Positions 42,342 to 51,013 of a DNA stretch of 51,013 nucleotides are shown one piece after another. Source of the stretch: JBCAWW01 sp039024315 (lineage in GTDB: Bacteria > Bacteroidota > Bacteroidia > J057); the NCBI GenBank assembly GCA_039024315.1, contig JBCCQN010000033.1, positions 1 to 51,013 of the forward strand. Direction: 5' to 3'. The notes beneath the pieces are model-generated. The model ran no database searches and was not told where the DNA came from. It saw only the letters and a list, made by a program, of their open reading frames with translations. Within the stretch, counting starts at the first letter, position 1. Each line of letters starts with the position of its first letter. The translations under genes and the position numbers were made by a program.

Positions 42342-42665
42342 ATGCTAGTAGTTACAACCCCTGAAATCCCTGGTTACGAGGTACTAGAAGTATTTGGCCT
42401 TGTTCGCGGCAACACCACTCGGGCCCGCTTTGTCGGTCGTGATATCGTCGCTGGCCTCAAAATGATCGTTGGTGGTGAAATTTCTGAATATACTGAGCTG
42501 CTTACCGATGCCCGTGATCAAGCCATGGATCGGATGATCGAAGATGGCGAAAAACTCGGGGCCAACGCGATCGTCAATATGCGTTTTTCTACCTCGGCGA
42601 TTGCGGGGAGTACCTCCGAAATCCTTGCCTATGGTACCGCCGTCAAAGTAGCCCGTAAGCCTTAG
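42342..42665 (+). CDS. YbjQ/UPF0145 family protein
   Basis: The 107-residue product starts MLVVTTPEIPGYEVLEVFGL, with VRGNTTRARFVGRDIVAGLK and the conserved EYTELLTDARDQAMDRMIED and GANAIVNMRF blocks of the family. Its role is unknown; pentameric assemblies are reported for relatives. The next ATG follows its stop immediately, with no gap, so it is in an operon with the DUF2520 gene. Confidence 0.92.
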   Translation: MLVVTTPEIPGYEVLEVFGLVRGNTTRARFVGRDIVAGLKMIVGGEISEYTELLTDARDQAMDRMIEDGEKLGANAIVNMRFSTSAIAGSTSEILAYGTAVKVARKP

Positions 42666-43448
42666 ATGTCTTTCAAAATAAGTATTGTTGGAGCTGGGAA
42701 AATGGCTTGGAGCCTTATCCCAGCATTACAAAAGGCAGGCGGAGATGTCATCCAACTGATCAGTCGTTCGGCGAATAGCCGAAAAAGATACACAGAGGCC
42801 TACAATATCCCTTATCAAAGTGCTTCCCTCTCTGCTCTGAGCCCAGAAGCTGAATGGATCATCATGACGGTGCCTGACCAAACGATCGCTCCCCTAGCGG
42901 CCCAACTCTCCGGTATTTTGACGCCAAACCAATGCCTGATTCATACTTCGGGCAGTACTGATATCGAAAAGCTGCGGACAAGTGGAGCAAACTGTGCGGT
43001 CCTCTATCCGATGCAGATTTTTACGCCAAATATTGTGGTGGACTTTAGCGATGTGCCCATCTTTGTGGAGGGTGATGCTGAGGTTTACCCCTCCGTGGAA
43101 CGCTTCTCTCAAAAGCTAAGTAAGCGGGTTTATCCGCTAGATTCAAAGGGACGGATGAAGCTTCATTTGGGAGCCGTGATTGCCTGTAACTTTTCCAATT
43201 ATCTCTATCGCTGGGCCGAAGAAAACCTACCGCCTATTGAAGGCCTAGATTTTGGCATTTATGAGCCCTTAGTGCGTGAACAGGTCGATAAAGTATTTCA
43301 ATTGTCGCCGCAAAACACCCAAACGGGTCCAGCTGTTAGAGGAGATGTCAATGTGCTATTACAACATCTGGCTTTGCTAGAAAAAGAAGAACAAAGACGT
43401 CTATATCGCTGGCTCTCCTTACAAATTAATGACCGACTGCCTATCTAA
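42666..43448 (+). CDS. DUF2520-family Rossmann dehydrogenase-like protein
   Basis: The 260-residue product has the dinucleotide motif GAGKMAWSL at residues 8-16, TVPDQTIAPLAAQL, LIHTSGSTDIEKL, LYPMQIFTPNIVVDF and the DUF2520 C-terminal helical domain (HLGAVIACNFSNYLYRWAEE; GPAVRGDVNVLLQHL). It resembles NADP-dependent reductases of the ProC/6-phosphogluconate dehydrogenase fold, with no assigned substrate. The ATG follows the previous stop with no gap. Confidence 0.9.
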   Translation: MSFKISIVGAGKMAWSLIPALQKAGGDVIQLISRSANSRKRYTEAYNIPYQSASLSALSPEAEWIIMTVPDQTIAPLAAQLSGILTPNQCLIHTSGSTDIEKLRTSGANCAVLYPMQIFTPNIVVDFSDVPIFVEGDAEVYPSVERFSQKLSKRVYPLDSKGRMKLHLGAVIACNFSNYLYRWAEENLPPIEGLDFGIYEPLVREQVDKVFQLSPQNTQTGPAVRGDVNVLLQHLALLEKEEQRRLYRWLSLQINDRLPI

Positions 43449-43514
43449 GCGAGAAAGCAACAATATTTGTAAGTTTACGCTCCTTCAGACGACAGATATC
43501 CCAAATTTCCAAGC

Positions 43515-45350
43515 GTGAGCAATCCTCAAGAATTTTATCAAACTCATCTTCAGCAACATCAAAAGGACTACGAGGTCCTAAACCGGACCTACAATACGAT
43601 CTCTTGGTCTCGCGCGATTGTGTTTTTTGTCGGTGCCGGTCTTAGTTACTTGTTGTTTATCAATAGTTTTAGTTTGGGGATGCTGATGAGTGTAGTTGCG
43701 CTTTTTGGCTTTTTGTATTTGATCAAAAAACATACGGAGATTTCTAGTCGACGTGATCAACTCAAGCGAGTGATTGCTTTACATGAAAAGGAATTGGAAG
43801 CGCTAGCCTTTAATTTCTCGTCATTTGATGAAGGTAAAGATTTCATAGATCCACAGCACGCTTACAGTTATGATTTGGACATCGTTGGACGTGCTTCTCT
43901 TTTTCAATATATCAATCGTACAGGCACTGATACTGGTCGCCAACGCTTGGTGCAAGATTTACATTATCCGCCTTTAGAGGTGAGCGCTATTCGCGAACGC
44001 CAAGTTGCGGTCCAAGACATGGCCAGAGATCCGCAATGGCAAATTCGCTTTCAGGCTACTGGTCAGGGGATGGAAGAAAGTGGCAAGGAGCGAGCTTCCT
44101 TACAAAAGTGGTTAGATGAACCCTTATTTTTTAGTTTAAATCCCTGGTATGGCCGTTTACTTTGGCTATTACCTGGAATATTTTTTGTCGCCTTAGCAGC
44201 ATGGTTAATCCCTGACCTCCCCCCTTTACGTGAAGCGCTTGGCCCTTATCGTGCACCGGGCTGGGTGCCAGGTTTGATTTTCTTTTTCAACTTAGGCGTC
44301 ATTGGGCAGCATCTCAAGCGGACTGCTCGTCAACAGCTTCAAGTCGGGAAGCAGTCGCGTGTACTCAAAGCCTATGGTGAGCTCTTAGCTCAAATGGAGA
44401 TGCGTTCCAGCGAAGCTGAACTCCTCACCCGACAGCAACAAGCCTTAGAAAGCAAAGGAGCCAAAGCTTCTGAAGCTATTCAAGGTCTAGGTGAATTAGC
44501 GGGGCTGCTTGACCAGCGGCTAAATTTCCTCGTAGGGATTTTCTTTAATGGGATGCTCCTCTGGGACATTCGTTATATGTATAAACTCGAAATTTGGAAG
44601 CAAGCTTATGCAGAGCAACTATTGCCTTGGATCGATTTGATCGGAGAGTGGGACGTTTGGCAGAGCTTGGGTCGTAATTGCTTCAATTATCCTAGCCACA
44701 CCTTTCCCAAAGTCGAAGAGGGTGCGTTTACTTTAGCAACGAAAGAACTTGGCCACCCCTTACTCAAAGCCGAAACGCGTGTTTGTAATGATATGAACTT
44801 GGATAAACCAGGTGAGTTTTTGGTCATCACAGGGGCAAATATGGCGGGCAAAAGTACCTTCTTACGGACTGTTGGTACCAATCTGATTTTGGCTCATTGC
44901 GGAGCTGCAGTTTGTGCCGCATCCTATCGTTTTGCGCCTATTAGCTTGATTACCAGCATCAGAACGCATGACTCACTCGAAGACAATGAATCTTATTTCT
45001 ACGCGGAGCTTAAGCAACTCAAAAAAATTATTGACAGACTGCAAGAAGGAACGGCCTTTGTGATCGTCGATGAAATGTTGCGAGGTACCAATTCTCGAGA
45101 CAAGCAAACGGGTTCACGTAAGTTTATCGAGCAACTGATTCAACTCAAAGGGGTTGGCATGATCGCTACTCATGACCTTGCTTTGGGGGAACTCGCTACT
45201 GAGTATCCAGACTATGCGCGCAATAAGCGTTTTGAGGTAGATATTAAAGAAGACCATCTACACTTTGACTATAAATTGCAAGATGGCATATCGCAAAACC
45301 TTAATGCGACTTTTCTTATGGAACAGATGGGGATTATGCCCAGAAGCTAG
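43515..45350 (+). CDS. Membrane-associated MutS-family ATPase
   Basis: The 611-residue product starts with GTG at 43515; no ATG lies close. Two hydrophobic segments near residues 30-70 (SWSRAIVFFVGAGLSYLLFI; GMLMSVVALFGFLYLI) and two more at about 215-260 suggest it is membrane bound. The C-terminal ATPase of MutS has Walker A GANMAGKSTFLRTVGTN (about 438), SIRTHDSLEDNESYFYAEL, VIVDEMLRGTNS and ATHDLALG. It lacks the mismatch-recognition domain of MutS and the Smr domain of MutS2. Role unknown; mismatch repair is unlikely. Confidence 0.88.
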   Translation: MSNPQEFYQTHLQQHQKDYEVLNRTYNTISWSRAIVFFVGAGLSYLLFINSFSLGMLMSVVALFGFLYLIKKHTEISSRRDQLKRVIALHEKELEALAFNFSSFDEGKDFIDPQHAYSYDLDIVGRASLFQYINRTGTDTGRQRLVQDLHYPPLEVSAIRERQVAVQDMARDPQWQIRFQATGQGMEESGKERASLQKWLDEPLFFSLNPWYGRLLWLLPGIFFVALAAWLIPDLPPLREALGPYRAPGWVPGLIFFFNLGVIGQHLKRTARQQLQVGKQSRVLKAYGELLAQMEMRSSEAELLTRQQQALESKGAKASEAIQGLGELAGLLDQRLNFLVGIFFNGMLLWDIRYMYKLEIWKQAYAEQLLPWIDLIGEWDVWQSLGRNCFNYPSHTFPKVEEGAFTLATKELGHPLLKAETRVCNDMNLDKPGEFLVITGANMAGKSTFLRTVGTNLILAHCGAAVCAASYRFAPISLITSIRTHDSLEDNESYFYAELKQLKKIIDRLQEGTAFVIVDEMLRGTNSRDKQTGSRKFIEQLIQLKGVGMIATHDLALGELATEYPDYARNKRFEVDIKEDHLHFDYKLQDGISQNLNATFLMEQMGIMPRS

Positions 45351-45357
45351 GCAGAGC

Positions 45358-45390
45358 TTAACTAATATTGGTTAAAATTTTCTTTTTTGA
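45358..45390 (+). terminator. Possible terminator of the MutS-family gene
   Basis: TTAAC, an 8-nt loop region and GTTAA form a weak stem extended by a T-G pair, followed by AAATTTTCTTTTTTG. It starts 8 bp after the stop. The stem is short, so this is tentative. Confidence 0.4.
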
Positions 45391-45534
45391 GTTCAAAATC
45401 ATCGATTCTGGAGCCGTATGCGATATTCTTAGCTCCATGTAACCTTCGACAAAAAATTACTCATTTTTGGGTTGCACAATGTGAGGGCGTCTCTTAACTT
45501 GGTTGATATAATTTGAAATTCTTTTCACGATTTC

Positions 45535-46446
45535 ATGACCCTGTTTGAGGCCATAATAGAAAACCGCCTGGCTTTTGTAAACCGCTATCTCGAAGGTGGG
45601 GGAGACCCTAATCTTTGCAATGATACGGGCAGTACTTTATTGCATGAGGCAGTTTATGAAGGGAGTATCGATATGATACGCCTCCTCTTGGCTTTTGGGG
45701 CCTCGGTACATACCGTCGATGCCTTTGGCAATACACCTATGCACCTTGCAGGCATCTACGGCAGACAGGACGCTGCCTTCTGGCTATTGCATCATGGGGC
45801 AGAGATTGATAGTACTACTGAGCACCGCCCTTGGACTCCCCTAATGTTAGCCCTCAACGAAAATAATCGTGAAATGGCTCATTGGTTGATCAAGCGCGGG
45901 GCGAATACCGATCATGTAGAGCCGCAGCAAGGCTGGACTCCCTTTTTGGTAGCCTGCGAACAAGGCCTAACCGATATTACCCTAGACCTCATCCAAAGAG
46001 GCGTGCAAGTAGAAGCCCGTCTTAAAGCCGGTGATGCTCGTGGTCGCTCAGGGGTCCATTTGGCTAGCTATTATGGTGCTGTCGAAATCATTCGCGCCCT
46101 AGTCGAACGCGGTGTCGATGTCAATCAGATTCCCGAAGGTGGCGGTTTAGGACCTCTACATTGGGCCGTTTATAACCATCATCAGGAATTATTTGATTAT
46201 TTGCTACGACTAAAACCAGATGTCAATCTGCAAGCAGCCGGTATTTATTACTCTCGTACGCCGCTGCATTTTTCTGTCTCTGGTGATAGGGAATATATGA
46301 CCATGCGTTTGCTGCAAGCAGGCGCTGATCCCCTCTTCAAAGATCAGGAAGAACGAAGCCCCCTAGATATTGCCTTAGACCGCTTTGAAGAAACTGGCCT
46401 CTCTGTGCACGAAAGAATGATCCTCTTGCTAGAGAGTTTTATCTAA
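45535..46446 (+). CDS. Ankyrin-repeat protein
   Basis: The 303-residue product is almost all ankyrin repeats, about seven, from residue 20 to 285: TLLHEAVYEGSIDMIRLLLA, TPMHLAGIYGRQDAAFWLLH, TPLMLALNENNREMAHWLIK, TPFLVACEQGLTDITLDLIQ, SGVHLASYYGAVEIIRALVE, GPLHWAVYNHHQELFDYLLR, TPLHFSVSGDREYMTMRLLQ. It has no signal peptide, so it binds proteins in the cytoplasm. Partner unknown. It overlaps the convergent gene by 8 bp at the 3' end. Confidence 0.92.
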   Translation: MTLFEAIIENRLAFVNRYLEGGGDPNLCNDTGSTLLHEAVYEGSIDMIRLLLAFGASVHTVDAFGNTPMHLAGIYGRQDAAFWLLHHGAEIDSTTEHRPWTPLMLALNENNREMAHWLIKRGANTDHVEPQQGWTPFLVACEQGLTDITLDLIQRGVQVEARLKAGDARGRSGVHLASYYGAVEIIRALVERGVDVNQIPEGGGLGPLHWAVYNHHQELFDYLLRLKPDVNLQAAGIYYSRTPLHFSVSGDREYMTMRLLQAGADPLFKDQEERSPLDIALDRFEETGLSVHERMILLLESFI

Positions 46447-46975
46447 ACTTTTGCCAAAGCCAGCCAATAAGCCCTATTATTAGACTTGGCAAGGCGAGGT
46501 AAAACAATTCGCTTTTTATCACTCGCCATCCCCACTCGCTAAAAAAGTTTTCTACTCCTATAGGTGATACTTGAACAGGTCGCCAAGGAAAGAAGTATCT
46601 GCTATTGTCGAAGGGAGCGAAAAAGGCTACTCCTAAGCCACCATTAGTCAATGCATCCAAAACCGCGTGGGAGGCGGTGCAGAGAAAGAAGTATCCTAAC
46701 AACATCCACCAGGTTTTGCTGCCTCGGGGAACCTTCCTGAAAAACAGCTCACATACGAGCCAGCCCCATATCAGGGCAAATAAAAAGCTATGGGTGAAGC
46801 CTCTATGCCCCAAGACATGTCCATAGGGAATCCCTAATGAAAAGGAGATGACGTCTGCATCCGGTAGGATGGCGCACAACATTCCCAATACCCAAAACCG
46901 CCAGCCAAACTGCTTTGCTGGGTAAAAACTACCCATTGCGGCTGCCGCTAATGCATGAGAAAATGCAGATGCCAT
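46439..46975 (-). CDS. YdjM/DUF457-type membrane-bound metal-dependent hydrolase
   Basis: The 178-residue product has 4-5 membrane helices and the histidine/aspartate pattern of the family: AFSHALAAAAMG, ILPDADVISF, GHRGFTHSFLFALIWGW and ASHAVLDALTNGGLGVAF. The aromatic, acidic loop FFAPFDNSRYFFPWRPVQVS is typical. The family's substrate is not known. Its ATG is 63 bp from the divergent M43 gene. Confidence 0.88.
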   Translation of the reverse strand: MASAFSHALAAAAMGSFYPAKQFGWRFWVLGMLCAILPDADVISFSLGIPYGHVLGHRGFTHSFLFALIWGWLVCELFFRKVPRGSKTWWMLLGYFFLCTASHAVLDALTNGGLGVAFFAPFDNSRYFFPWRPVQVSPIGVENFFSEWGWRVIKSELFYLALPSLIIGLIGWLWQKFR

Positions 46976-47038
46976 ATCTCAACTTGCAGGAAAGACTACA
47001 TTTTTCCAAATTCAGCAAACAATCTTCACTACCAATTC

Positions 47039-50000
47039 ATGCCTAGACCTCTAGCACTCCTATTTATATTTTGCTGTATATCCTTTGTCGCCCAAGCTCA
47101 GGAAGCTCTTTTGCCCTCTCAGCATGGAGGAGATCCCAACAAAGTTTTGGATCTAAGGGATCCTACCCAAAATACAATCAGAAAAACGCCAGAATATGAT
47201 TTTGCAAGGGACAATCCCGGCATTCGTAGTCTGCCCCCTCTCAGTAGGAAATGCGTTACCGTAGAGGTCCAAAAAGAACAATCCGCTGAGCATGCAGAAA
47301 GCGGCGAAACGGAAGCCGAATTTGAAGATTGGATCGAGGAGTCCATTCAGCGTAGTCAGCAAAAGAGTCGTAGTCTGCGGCGGCGTGGCCCCACTATTTA
47401 CAACATCCCCGTCGTCGTCCACGTGATCTACAGTTCTCCGACGGAGAACATATCAGACGAACAAATCTTTTCGCAGCTAGAGGTCCTTAATAAAGATTAT
47501 CGCCTCCAAAATGACGCTTCAGAGATCCCCGAAGAGTTTGAAGATGTAGCGGCGGATACAGAAATCTCCTTCTGCTTAGCCAATTTAGACCCTAATGGCT
47601 TGCCTACTGCGGGCATCAATCGAGTTTCGGTAAGCGGAGCGCCTTTTACCGAAAATTATGTCAATGAAGTGATCAAGCCCAATACTATCTGGGACCCCAA
47701 TCGCTATATGAATATTTGGGTGTGTAATCTGGCCGGTGGCATCCTGGGTTTCGCCCAGTTTCCTAATTCTTCTGGCCTGACTGGTATCCCAAATGGCATT
47801 GGTACCGCTAATACAGATGGCGTAGTCGTCAATTACTTGGCCTTTGGTACCACAGGGACAGCAGCCTCACCTTTTGATGGGGGCCGTACGCTCACCCATG
47901 AAGTGGGCCACTGGCTAGGTCTCCGTCATATTTGGGGAGATGGCCCTTGTAGCTTTGATGATTTTTGTTTGGACACCCCTCCTACTGCTCAAGCATTTTT
48001 TGGCTGTACCCCTGAGGGGGCGCTTGCTTGTGATGGTAGCTCGGCTATGTTGCAAAACTTTATGGATTACTCTGATGATGCTTGTATGAGCCTCTTTACT
48101 CGCGATCAAAAACTACGGATGCGAGCAGTACTCGAAAACAGCCCGCGCCGTAAGTCATTACTGACTTCGCCGGTTTGCAAACTAGGGCAGACCGCCATGG
48201 AGCCTGACTTTATGGTTGATCTACAAGCGGGTTGTGCGCCTCATACTGTCAATTTGAGGCCATTGTTGCCCGAAGGGGAAGCAAACGAAGTGCTCAGCTA
48301 TAAGTGGAACTTTCCCGGTGGTCGCCCCTCTTCTTCCTCAAAAGCCAATCCTAAAGTTACCTACAAAAAGCCCGGCCGCTACAATGTTTCTTTGCGTGTA
48401 CAAAGTCCGGGGGGGGCTCTTTCCATCGAAAAAAATGCCTATATCAGGGTATATGAACAAGGCGTAGGTTTGCCAGTAGCGGCCAAATTTGAAAATACCC
48501 AAGTAGCTGAAGGATTTTACTTCTACAACCCCCAAGACGATCTTACTTGGGGACAGAGTCAATTAGTCGGGGGAAATGGCCAAAGTCAGGGCAGTTTGAA
48601 AATGCCCAATTTTGATAATAATCATGTCAATTCTGCGGACTGGTTACTGAGCCCTATCATGGATTTTGGGACGGCGACTAAGACTACTTTGAGTTTTGAC
48701 GTAGCTTATGGCTTCTTCGAAGAACGCTATTCCGATTCCCTCGGAGTGTTTATCTCTACCGATTGCGACGGGCTTTTTCGCAATATCTATTACAAAGGCG
48801 GCAAAGAACTCAGTACCCAAAGCCTAAACTCCCAAACAGAGTTTGTCCCTCAGGCCAATGAATGGCGGCGAGAAGTGATTGACCTTAGTGCCTTTGACCA
48901 GTATGAATTTGTGCAAATCGCTTTTGTCAACTTCTCTGGTTACGGCAACAATTTATATTTAGACAATATTTCCATCGGGGGTATTCCTAAACCTGCTCCA
49001 GAAGCCAACTTTACCGCTTCTCGCTTTGAGATCTGTCCCGGAGACTCAGTGCGGTTTAATGATATCTCGGCCAACGATCCACGTGAATGGATTTGGACTT
49101 TTCCTGGAGGATTTCCAGCTAGTGATACTACAGCTAATCCAAGCGTGGTCTATCCTAAATCAGGGGTTTATGATGTTGTATTGACCGTAAGCAATCGTAA
49201 TGGGAGTAATACGCTTACGCGGAACGCTCAGATCCGAGTAGGCAGTACGCCAGCCCTTAAATTGTTAGCCAATAAAAAAGAAATCTGTCCCGGCGAGGCG
49301 GTAGAGTTACAGGCAGAGGGTGCTCAACAAATATTGTGGGAAGTCCCAGACCAGCTAGTAGGGGCGGAACAAAAAACGGTGATTGTACAACCTACGAGCG
49401 ACCAAATCTATCGGATCAAAGCTCAGGATGGTTTTGCCTGCCCCGCGATGGCAGAAATCAGTATTAGAGTTGAAGCCGGTCGCGAACTGCAAATTACCCC
49501 TCCCAATGCCACTATCTGTGAAGGGACTAGCCTCACCCTCAATGCTACAGGAGCCGATCAATACAGTTGGGTCAATGCTCCGGGATTGGTCAACAACAAC
49601 AGTGGTCAAATAGAAGTAAGGCCAAGCGCTACCACCGTTTATACTGTACTAGGCTCTACTCGTAATGGCTGCCAGCTAGAAAAAAGTATTACCGTCAATG
49701 TCAAAAAAGAAACGGACCTGATCAGTATTCAGGCCGAACGCAAGCGCGTCTGCCCCGGGCAATCCGTCCAACTCAAAGCCAAGGGTGCAGCGAGCTATCG
49801 TTGGTCGCCAGCGACAGGACTCAATACTACCGAAGGTTCTACGGTCATTGCTAGCCCAGAGGGACCTACGACTTACACCTTAAACGCCGTAACTGAAAAC
49901 GGTTGTATATCTGAGTCTCAGATAAGGCTCGAGATGGGCCAAAAACCCAATATTACGGCTTTTGCCACTGCGGCGGATATTTGTGAAGGAGAAGCGATAC

Positions 50001-51013
50001 AGTTGATCGCCAATGGAGGGTTGCGGTATCGATGGTCTCCTGAAATTGATTTAGCGCAAACTACAGGCCGATTAGTCGACGTAACTCCTAAGCAAAACAC
50101 CCTCTTTCAAGTCATAGGTGAAGCTGAAAATGGCTGTAGTGATACCGCCCAAGTGCAAGTCAATGTTTATCAGCCTAGTCCTATCTCCATCAGTCCTCAG
50201 AATCCTTCGATTTGTCCCGGTCGTAGTGTGATCTTAACGGCCAGTGGTGGAACTTCTTACACTTGGACGCCAACGGAAGGTCTCAATGCGAGCTTTCGCC
50301 CGCAGGTAGCGGCAAGCCCGACCCGAACCACCAAATACCAAGTTACAGCCATAGACGAAAGAGGCTGCCAAAGCACTAGCGAGACGACGGTAAGCGTTAG
50401 TCAAGGACTAAATCCACTGGCAGACTTTAGTGCGGAAGAATTTTTTGTCTGCGCTGGCGCACCGCTAAAGTTTATCAATCAGTCTCAAAACGCGGCTGAT
50501 TTTCTTTGGGAGTTTCAAGGTGCAGAAATTGAAAATTCTCGGGAAGCTAATCCTACTGTACGTTTTACTCAGCAAGGCGTCTTCAACGTCAAATTGACTG
50601 CTACTGCCTGTAATGGAGTCTCGGATACCAAAGAATCGGTAGCGATGATAGTGGTTACAGCCCCGCTCAATTTGAGCTTAAACGCTGGTGAAAATATTTC
50701 GGTTTGCAAAGGTTCCCCCTTCCCATTGGAGGTTGAGCCTGAAGCCGGCGTCAGTTATCGTTGGAGTCCTGATATTGGATTAGATCAGATAGCCGGGCCC
50801 AAAGTGATGGCCTCCCCCGAAATTACCACTACCTATACCCTAAGTGCGGTCAATCAAGACGGATGTCGTGCAGAGGAAAAAGTTACCCTTAGCGTAGTAG
50901 GGGCTGGTAATCCCCTCAAACTAAGTCCGGCTAATCCTTCTATCTGTTTTGGCGAATCCGTAACGCTTACCGCTAGTGGTGCTTACAACTATAGCTGGTA
51001 TCCCAAAGATGGA
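47039..51013 (+). CDS. Giant secreted M43-type metallopeptidase with PKD and Ig-like repeats, partial
   Basis: Open from the ATG at 47039 to the window end (1325 codons), C-terminus missing. It has a signal peptide (MPRPLALLFIFCCISFVAQA), then an M43 (pappalysin) domain with the zinc motif H287-E288-VG-H291-WLGLR-H297 and Met-turn NFMDYSDD. A PKD domain follows (about 395-475), then a MAM-like/cleaved-adhesin domain (about 495-650), a second PKD domain and, from about 740, tandem Ig-like repeats with an ICPGxxVxLxAxGAxxYxWSP pattern, interrupted by a PKD domain near 1125-1200. The M43 domain is probably active. A T9SS tail is expected beyond the edge, by inference. Confidence 0.9.
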   Translation, partial: MPRPLALLFIFCCISFVAQAQEALLPSQHGGDPNKVLDLRDPTQNTIRKTPEYDFARDNPGIRSLPPLSRKCVTVEVQKEQSAEHAESGETEAEFEDWIEESIQRSQQKSRSLRRRGPTIYNIPVVVHVIYSSPTENISDEQIFSQLEVLNKDYRLQNDASEIPEEFEDVAADTEISFCLANLDPNGLPTAGINRVSVSGAPFTENYVNEVIKPNTIWDPNRYMNIWVCNLAGGILGFAQFPNSSGLTGIPNGIGTANTDGVVVNYLAFGTTGTAASPFDGGRTLTHEVGHWLGLRHIWGDGPCSFDDFCLDTPPTAQAFFGCTPEGALACDGSSAMLQNFMDYSDDACMSLFTRDQKLRMRAVLENSPRRKSLLTSPVCKLGQTAMEPDFMVDLQAGCAPHTVNLRPLLPEGEANEVLSYKWNFPGGRPSSSSKANPKVTYKKPGRYNVSLRVQSPGGALSIEKNAYIRVYEQGVGLPVAAKFENTQVAEGFYFYNPQDDLTWGQSQLVGGNGQSQGSLKMPNFDNNHVNSADWLLSPIMDFGTATKTTLSFDVAYGFFEERYSDSLGVFISTDCDGLFRNIYYKGGKELSTQSLNSQTEFVPQANEWRREVIDLSAFDQYEFVQIAFVNFSGYGNNLYLDNISIGGIPKPAPEANFTASRFEICPGDSVRFNDISANDPREWIWTFPGGFPASDTTANPSVVYPKSGVYDVVLTVSNRNGSNTLTRNAQIRVGSTPALKLLANKKEICPGEAVELQAEGAQQILWEVPDQLVGAEQKTVIVQPTSDQIYRIKAQDGFACPAMAEISIRVEAGRELQITPPNATICEGTSLTLNATGADQYSWVNAPGLVNNNSGQIEVRPSATTVYTVLGSTRNGCQLEKSITVNVKKETDLISIQAERKRVCPGQSVQLKAKGAASYRWSPATGLNTTEGSTVIASPEGPTTYTLNAVTENGCISESQIRLEMGQKPNITAFATAADICEGEAIQLIANGGLRYRWSPEIDLAQTTGRLVDVTPKQNTLFQVIGEAENGCSDTAQVQVNVYQPSPISISPQNPSICPGRSVILTASGGTSYTWTPTEGLNASFRPQVAASPTRTTKYQVTAIDERGCQSTSETTVSVSQGLNPLADFSAEEFFVCAGAPLKFINQSQNAADFLWEFQGAEIENSREANPTVRFTQQGVFNVKLTATACNGVSDTKESVAMIVVTAPLNLSLNAGENISVCKGSPFPLEVEPEAGVSYRWSPDIGLDQIAGPKVMASPEITTTYTLSAVNQDGCRAEEKVTLSVVGAGNPLKLSPANPSICFGESVTLTASGAYNYSWYPKDG

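Noticed and set aside
45500..45518. TATAATTTG before the ankyrin gene as a -7 box
   Set aside because: It has one extra base relative to TAnnTTTG, and no partner -33 element is clear.
1..51013. Search for tRNA, rRNA, CRISPR arrays, transposases and phage genes
   Set aside because: None of the intergenic regions shows a T-loop, array-like spaced direct repeats or a transposase reading frame.

Overview
The window looks like chromosomal DNA of a Bacteroidota bacterium, most likely of the Saprospiraceae type. The signs are type IX secretion (T9SS) C-terminal tails on very large PKD and Ig-repeat proteins, many lipoproteins, TAnnTTTG-type -7 promoter boxes, few Shine-Dalgarno sites, and LVIVD, DUF4412, DUF2520 and YbjQ family genes. 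There are no rRNA or tRNA genes, no CRISPR array and no recognisable transposase or phage gene. The organism assignment is inference from gene content.

Layout. 1-1503: 5' part of an MMPL/RND exporter (minus strand). 1730-5345: two tandem paralogous small membrane proteins, then a tightly overlapping set made of a LolA-like protein, an exported YidD-like protein and two TPR proteins with a shared membrane domain. 5346-5644: a gene-free mosaic of repeats. 5645-8086: RF3 and an OmpA-family lipoprotein (minus). 8411-17849 (plus): a secreted sugar dehydrogenase, AlkB-like monooxygenase, a giant S8 protease and a TlpA-like lipoprotein. 17855-22081 (minus): a five-gene operon of lipoproteins, a DUF1501-like protein and a cytochrome-like protein. 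22226-26529: thymidine kinase, an LVIVD lipoprotein, YggS and a glycosyltransferase. 26696-38163 (minus): an FG-GAP/VWA protein, DUF4412, TetR, HslU, DnaG, a sugar isomerase-like protein, a sugar-acid dehydratase and a metallo-beta-lactamase-fold protein. 38458-46975: mixed housekeeping and unknown genes. 47039 to the end: the 5' part of a second giant secreted protein, an M43 metallopeptidase.

How the genes fit together. Much of the window serves the cell envelope: secretion, lipoproteins, adhesive repeat proteins and surface proteases. The most system-like units are (a) the 17855-22081 operon, which resembles a miniature, split version of the planctomycete cytochrome/DUF1549/DUF1553 plus DUF1501 gene pairs, and (b) the 2670-5345 cluster, built around a YidD-like protein that carries a signal peptide.

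The least expected signal is a set of short dispersed repeats. One is a hairpin family (AGCGTTCYGC, a 3-nt loop, then GCRG) with a covarying outer stem. The second is a CCCGAAAGCTTTCGGG palindrome joined to GGAACGCTT. The third is a roughly 90-nt element around AGTATTnAGTATTAAGACC. They sit mostly between genes, but some lie in frame inside genes, and one copy of the third family carries the second nested inside it. Several proteins have lost catalytic or metal ligands: a zinc-ligand-less DnaG and a cysteine-less thioredoxin-LysM protein.
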